A DNA stretch of 64,000 nucleotides, taken from contig JBBCIN010000001.1 of the NCBI GenBank assembly GCA_037200885.1, positions 620,001-684,000 of the forward strand, written 5' to 3'. The notes below the pieces were generated by a model. That model saw only the letters and a program-made list of their open reading frames with translations. It did no database searches and had not been told where the DNA came from. Origin of the DNA: PMG-095 sp037200885. Lineage in GTDB: Bacteria > Myxococcota_A > Polyangia > Polyangiales > Polyangiaceae. The position numbers and the translations under genes were made by a program. This document shows positions 61,700 through 64,000 of the stretch, in pieces (positions within the stretch are counted from its first letter, which is position 1; every line of letters starts with the position of its first letter).

Positions 61700-62530
61700 C
61701 TAAAATCGCGTCCTAGCGAGGTCCAAGCGCGGGCTATACGGGAACTGTAGGGACGACGCGCGGCGTCTCACGCAGGCGCCCAGCGCAGAGTCCGCGGGTC
61801 GCGCGGTCACGGTTGCGCCGACGACATGGCCGCCCTTGATCGCGACGCAGACGTCGAGCGCGGTGTGCTCTGGGACCGCGCAGCTGCTCAGCCACGCGCC
61901 GTTTTCGAGCACAGCGGCGATCGCTCGTGTGGGCAGATCTGCAGCGCGGTTGCCACCCGAGAAGTCGACATCCTGACTCGCGGAGGCGAGGGCGGCTTCG
62001 CAGGAAGGGAGGCCGCCGGCGACGGGGGACGGAGCGGGAGCAGGAGAGAGAGGGGGCACGGGATCGGGATCGGAGGGGAGAGCGTGGGCGGCGGGGCGGA
62101 GTGCGGGGTCGGGTGTGCGTGGCGGACGCAGAGTGCGATCGGGATCGGGGGCGTGCGCGGCTTCGGGGGCGGATGGTTCCGCGAGCAGCGCTTCCGAGAC
62201 GGGGGCTGCGAGGGTTTCGCGAGCTTCCGGCGTGGTGGGACGCTCGGCGATCGGCGGTGAAGGGGGCGAGGCTGGAGCGGGCGTGGGCCGCCACCATTCG
62301 CGGACGACCGGGCGAGGCGGCGGGGTGGTCGGCTCGAGCGCGGCTTCGACCCCAGCAGGCGGCGCGCTTGCGTCGTGGTGGTGGACGAATGCGTACACCA
62401 GGCCTCCGATCACGAGCCAATAGGCCAGTGCCGGCAACGCGAACTTCGGCAGCCGCGGCCGCGCGCGACGGGCGGGTGCGGGGTCCTCGCGCAAGCGGAT
62501 GCGCGGGCGAAGTGCGAACTCGACGGCCAT
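61700..62530 (-). CDS. Proline-rich single-pass membrane protein (TonB/AgmX-like)
   Basis: 276 residues from ATG 62530 (MAVEFALRPR); the frame is open to 62650. Basic N-terminus, one membrane helix (FALPALAYWLVIGGLVYAFV), then a long Pro/Ala/Glu/Arg region (TTPPPRPVVREWWRPTPAPA) to about residue 180, and a small Cys-containing C-terminal domain: LDVCVAIKGGHVVGATVTAR and CVRRRASSLQFPY, which resembles the AgmX/TonB C-terminal fold seen in myxobacteria. It may span the periplasm. Convergent with the second kinase, 14 bases apart. Confidence 0.6.
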   Translation of the reverse strand: MAVEFALRPRIRLREDPAPARRARPRLPKFALPALAYWLVIGGLVYAFVHHHDASAPPAGVEAALEPTTPPPRPVVREWWRPTPAPASPPSPPIAERPTTPEARETLAAPVSEALLAEPSAPEAAHAPDPDRTLRPPRTPDPALRPAAHALPSDPDPVPPLSPAPAPSPVAGGLPSCEAALASASQDVDFSGGNRAADLPTRAIAAVLENGAWLSSCAVPEHTALDVCVAIKGGHVVGATVTARPADSALGACVRRRASSLQFPYSPRLDLARTRF

Positions 62531-62634
62531 GAGCGCGCGGATGCTGCTACGGGCCGGCGCGCGGAACAAACCTTTCTCGAAAATCAGCACAGAAATGGCG
62601 ACAGCTGCGGCTCCGCGCGGTAATTTCCGCGGGC

Positions 62635-63114
62635 ATGAAGACCGACCCACGTGTAGATGCGTACATCAGCCAGGCTCCGCCGTTCGCCCAGCCCATCCTG
62701 CAAGAGGCACGCAGCCGCGTAAGCAAGGCTTGCCCGAGTGCGGAAGAGACAATCAAATGGAACGTGCCGTTCTTCCTCTTGGGCGACAAAATCTTAGCCA
62801 GCATGGCCGCCTTCAAGAAGCACGTGAAGGTCGGCGTGTGGACCGGAATGATGCCGAAATTCGTGGATGTGAGTGAGGTCGAAGAATTGCCCCCCAGCAA
62901 AGACTTCGCGCAACAACTCCAGACCGCGGCCAAGGCGATCGACGGGGCCATGAGCTCCAAGCCTGCCAAAGCAGCCCCAGCCAAGCCCGCGAAGAAGGCT
63001 CCCGCCACCGTGAAAAAAACTCAGGCGAAAGACGCTCCGGCGAAAAAAGCACCGGCGAAAAGAGCATCGGCGAAAAAAGCACCGGCGAAAAAAGCACTGC
63101 GCAAGACTAAGTGA
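62635..63114 (+). CDS. DUF1801 domain protein with histone-H1-like Lys/Ala/Pro tail
   Basis: 159 residues, ATG start. DUF1801 (YdhG-like) core at 1-110: VDAYISQAPPFAQPILQEAR, CPSAEETIKWNVPFFLLGDK, MAAFKKHVKVGVWTGM, VDVSEVEELP. The last 50 residues are KPAKAAPAKPAKK and APAKKAPAKRASAKKAPAKK repeats, like the C-terminal tails of histone H1 and of HC1/AlgP-type bacterial proteins. DUF1801 proteins have unknown function; the basic tail suggests DNA or RNA binding. Cytoplasmic. Convergent with the OsmC gene. Confidence 0.85.
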   Translation: MKTDPRVDAYISQAPPFAQPILQEARSRVSKACPSAEETIKWNVPFFLLGDKILASMAAFKKHVKVGVWTGMMPKFVDVSEVEELPPSKDFAQQLQTAAKAIDGAMSSKPAKAAPAKPAKKAPATVKKTQAKDAPAKKAPAKRASAKKAPAKKALRKTK

Positions 63115-63183
63115 CGCAGAGGGGCGAGTCTGCTGGGCGATCGCGTGCCAGCCACGCACCTCGCGACACCCGGTGTTGTCGCC

Positions 63184-63705
63184 CTAACTAGGATCCGCAC
63201 CAATGCGCGTGCGCACTTCGATCGCTGGCGCCTCGGCCAGCGTCTTGAAAACGACGCAATAGCGCTCGGTCAGCTCGACCAACTTGTGCACTTTGTCCGC
63301 GGACGTTTCAGTATCGATTTCGAAGCGCAAGCGGATGCGAGAAAATCCGACCGGGGCCTCCCGGGCGACGCCCAGCGTCCCCCGAAAATCCAAATCCCCC
63401 TCGGCGGACACGAGCGCAGTCTTCAACTCGATGCCCATGGCGGTGGCGACAGCCGCCAGCGTGACGCCGGCACAGCCGACGAGCGCCTCGAGCAGCATGT
63501 CACCAGAGCACGCCGCCAAGCCATCGCCACCCGCAGCCGGATGCAGCCCCACGGGGATCCCGTGTTTGCCCGATTCGATCGCACAAGTGACCGTGCTTTG
63601 TACGACGCGGCCGACGGCGCGCAGCGTGACCAACGCTGCGCTCGGATCTTCTTTGTAACGCGCCTTGAGCGGCGCCTGAAGTTGCCGCAGTTCCTCTGTA
63701 TTCAT
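63184..63705 (-). CDS. OsmC family protein
   Basis: 173 residues from ATG 63705 (MNTEELRQL). OsmC/Ohr fold: GLHPAAGGDGLAACSGDMLL, EALVGCAGVTLAAVATAMGI (first redox Cys), LTERYCVVFKTLAEAPAIEV (second Cys). Both cysteines are present, so thiol-dependent organic hydroperoxide reduction is likely. Slight alternative: a DUF or sulphur-transfer OsmC variant, since the N-terminal stretch EELRQLQAPLKARYKEDPSA is longer than typical. Single gene. Confidence 0.88.
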   Translation of the reverse strand: MNTEELRQLQAPLKARYKEDPSAALVTLRAVGRVVQSTVTCAIESGKHGIPVGLHPAAGGDGLAACSGDMLLEALVGCAGVTLAAVATAMGIELKTALVSAEGDLDFRGTLGVAREAPVGFSRIRLRFEIDTETSADKVHKLVELTERYCVVFKTLAEAPAIEVRTRIGADPS

Positions 63706-63840
63706 TGCGTCCGTGACTCCTTGCCGCCTCGTCCCACGCAGCAAGGTGACGCACGCCAGCCGAAACGGCAAGCCGGGATGTGTTCCCGCCGCAGAGATCC
63801 CAGGGCGCGCGGCGCATCGCCGTGGGAGAGTCGCGCCTGG

Positions 63841-64000
63841 CTATTCGGCATCGGGCTCGCCGCCCGTCACGGCATGATGCCGAGTCTGCCCGGACTCGCG
63901 CATGATGCCGAGTTTTTTCATGCGGTAGTTGAGGGTCGACCGCTTCATTCCCAGGCGAGCTGCCGCGCCGTCGGGCCCGGCCACGATCCCGCGTGTAGCC
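63841..64000 (-). CDS. C-terminal end of a Fis-type (NtrC-family) transcription regulator, partial
   Basis: The 5' part lies outside the window. The visible 52 residues end in a Fis-type helix-turn-helix: GAAARLGMKRSTLNYRMKKL, followed by a 20-residue tail. The pattern matches the C-terminus of sigma-54 activators such as FhlA/NtrC types. Stop TAG at 63841-63843. The central ATPase domain cannot be seen, so the exact family member is unknown. Confidence 0.75.
   Translation of the reverse strand, partial: ATRGIVAGPDGAAARLGMKRSTLNYRMKKLGIMRESGQTRHHAVTGGEPDAE

Noticed and set aside
62794..63159. Minus-strand frame rich in Phe-Arg-Arg-Cys repeats
   Set aside because: It is the reverse of the Lys/Ala/Pro tail of the DUF1801 protein; codon pattern and domain support the plus strand.

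Overview
The window comes from a GC-rich, Gram-negative bacterium, most likely a myxobacterium (Myxococcota, probably Polyangiales). No rRNA or marker gene is present, so this is inferred from gene style. Supporting signs are many secreted lipoproteins whose lipobox cysteine is followed by long Ala/Gly/Ser-rich tethers, a beta-propeller protein with a MYXO-CTERM-like tail, two divergent membrane-anchored Ser/Thr kinases, a hybrid histidine kinase, c-di-GMP proteins, a stand-alone GroEL paralogue and a lysyl-oxidase-like protein. I saw no tRNA, rRNA, CRISPR array, prophage or transposase. Genes are dense, often overlap by 1-4 bases, and switch strand frequently.

Layout. 1-8.8 kb holds a DUF4336-like protein, glutaminase, a LemA-TPM-TPM operon, a decayed NTP/NDP-exchange transporter fragment, PAP2 phosphatase, a Cys-rich lipoprotein coupled to a dihydrofolate-reductase-like protein, RNA cyclic phosphodiesterase ThpR, a possibly broken membrane protein, a PilZ protein and MscL. 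8.9-12.9 kb holds a divergent pair: a hybrid sensor kinase with a C10 tract at its 5' end, and a REC-GGDEF diguanylate cyclase. 13.0-17.7 kb holds secreted proteins: a frameshifted lysyl-oxidase-like lipoprotein, a beta-propeller protein and an SH3 lipoprotein. 17.9-23.5 kb holds solo GroEL, an OmpA/DUF4398 envelope pair, class II fructose-bisphosphate aldolase and an HDOD protein.

23.5-28.6 kb holds a coupled operon of PIG-L deacetylase, GT4 glycosyltransferase and GH100-like glycosidase, closed by a terminator and followed by an ABC exporter. 28.6-33.5 kb is an RND efflux pump with its adaptor, divergent from an ArsR-type regulator across a perfect inverted repeat. 33.5-41 kb holds a second DUF4336-like paralogue, a decayed phospholipase C tail, an ABC ATPase coupled to an ABC-2 permease/CPBP protease fusion, and an EmrAB-type efflux pair. 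41-44.2 kb holds BON, DUF1993, 3-hydroxyisobutyrate-dehydrogenase-like and exonuclease III genes.

44.3-52 kb is a surface-lipoprotein island: vWA, PEBP, two haem c lipoproteins, an MFS transporter and a DUF3494 ice-binding protein. 52-64 kb holds a SWIM-SNF2 helicase, a lipidated aldo/keto reductase, LEA2, SRAP/YedK, two Ser/Thr kinases, a proline-rich TonB-like protein, DUF1801 with a histone-H1-like tail, OsmC and the end of a Fis-type regulator.

The gene content is mostly envelope biology (efflux, lipoproteins, surface tethers), signalling (c-di-GMP, two-component, Ser/Thr kinases) and stress handling. The most notable items are the lysyl-oxidase-like gene that keeps its cofactor residues but carries a one-base frameshift, the homopolymer tract before the sensor kinase, two previously coding remnants, the deacetylase-glycosyltransferase-glycosidase operon and a CX3CH haem motif.
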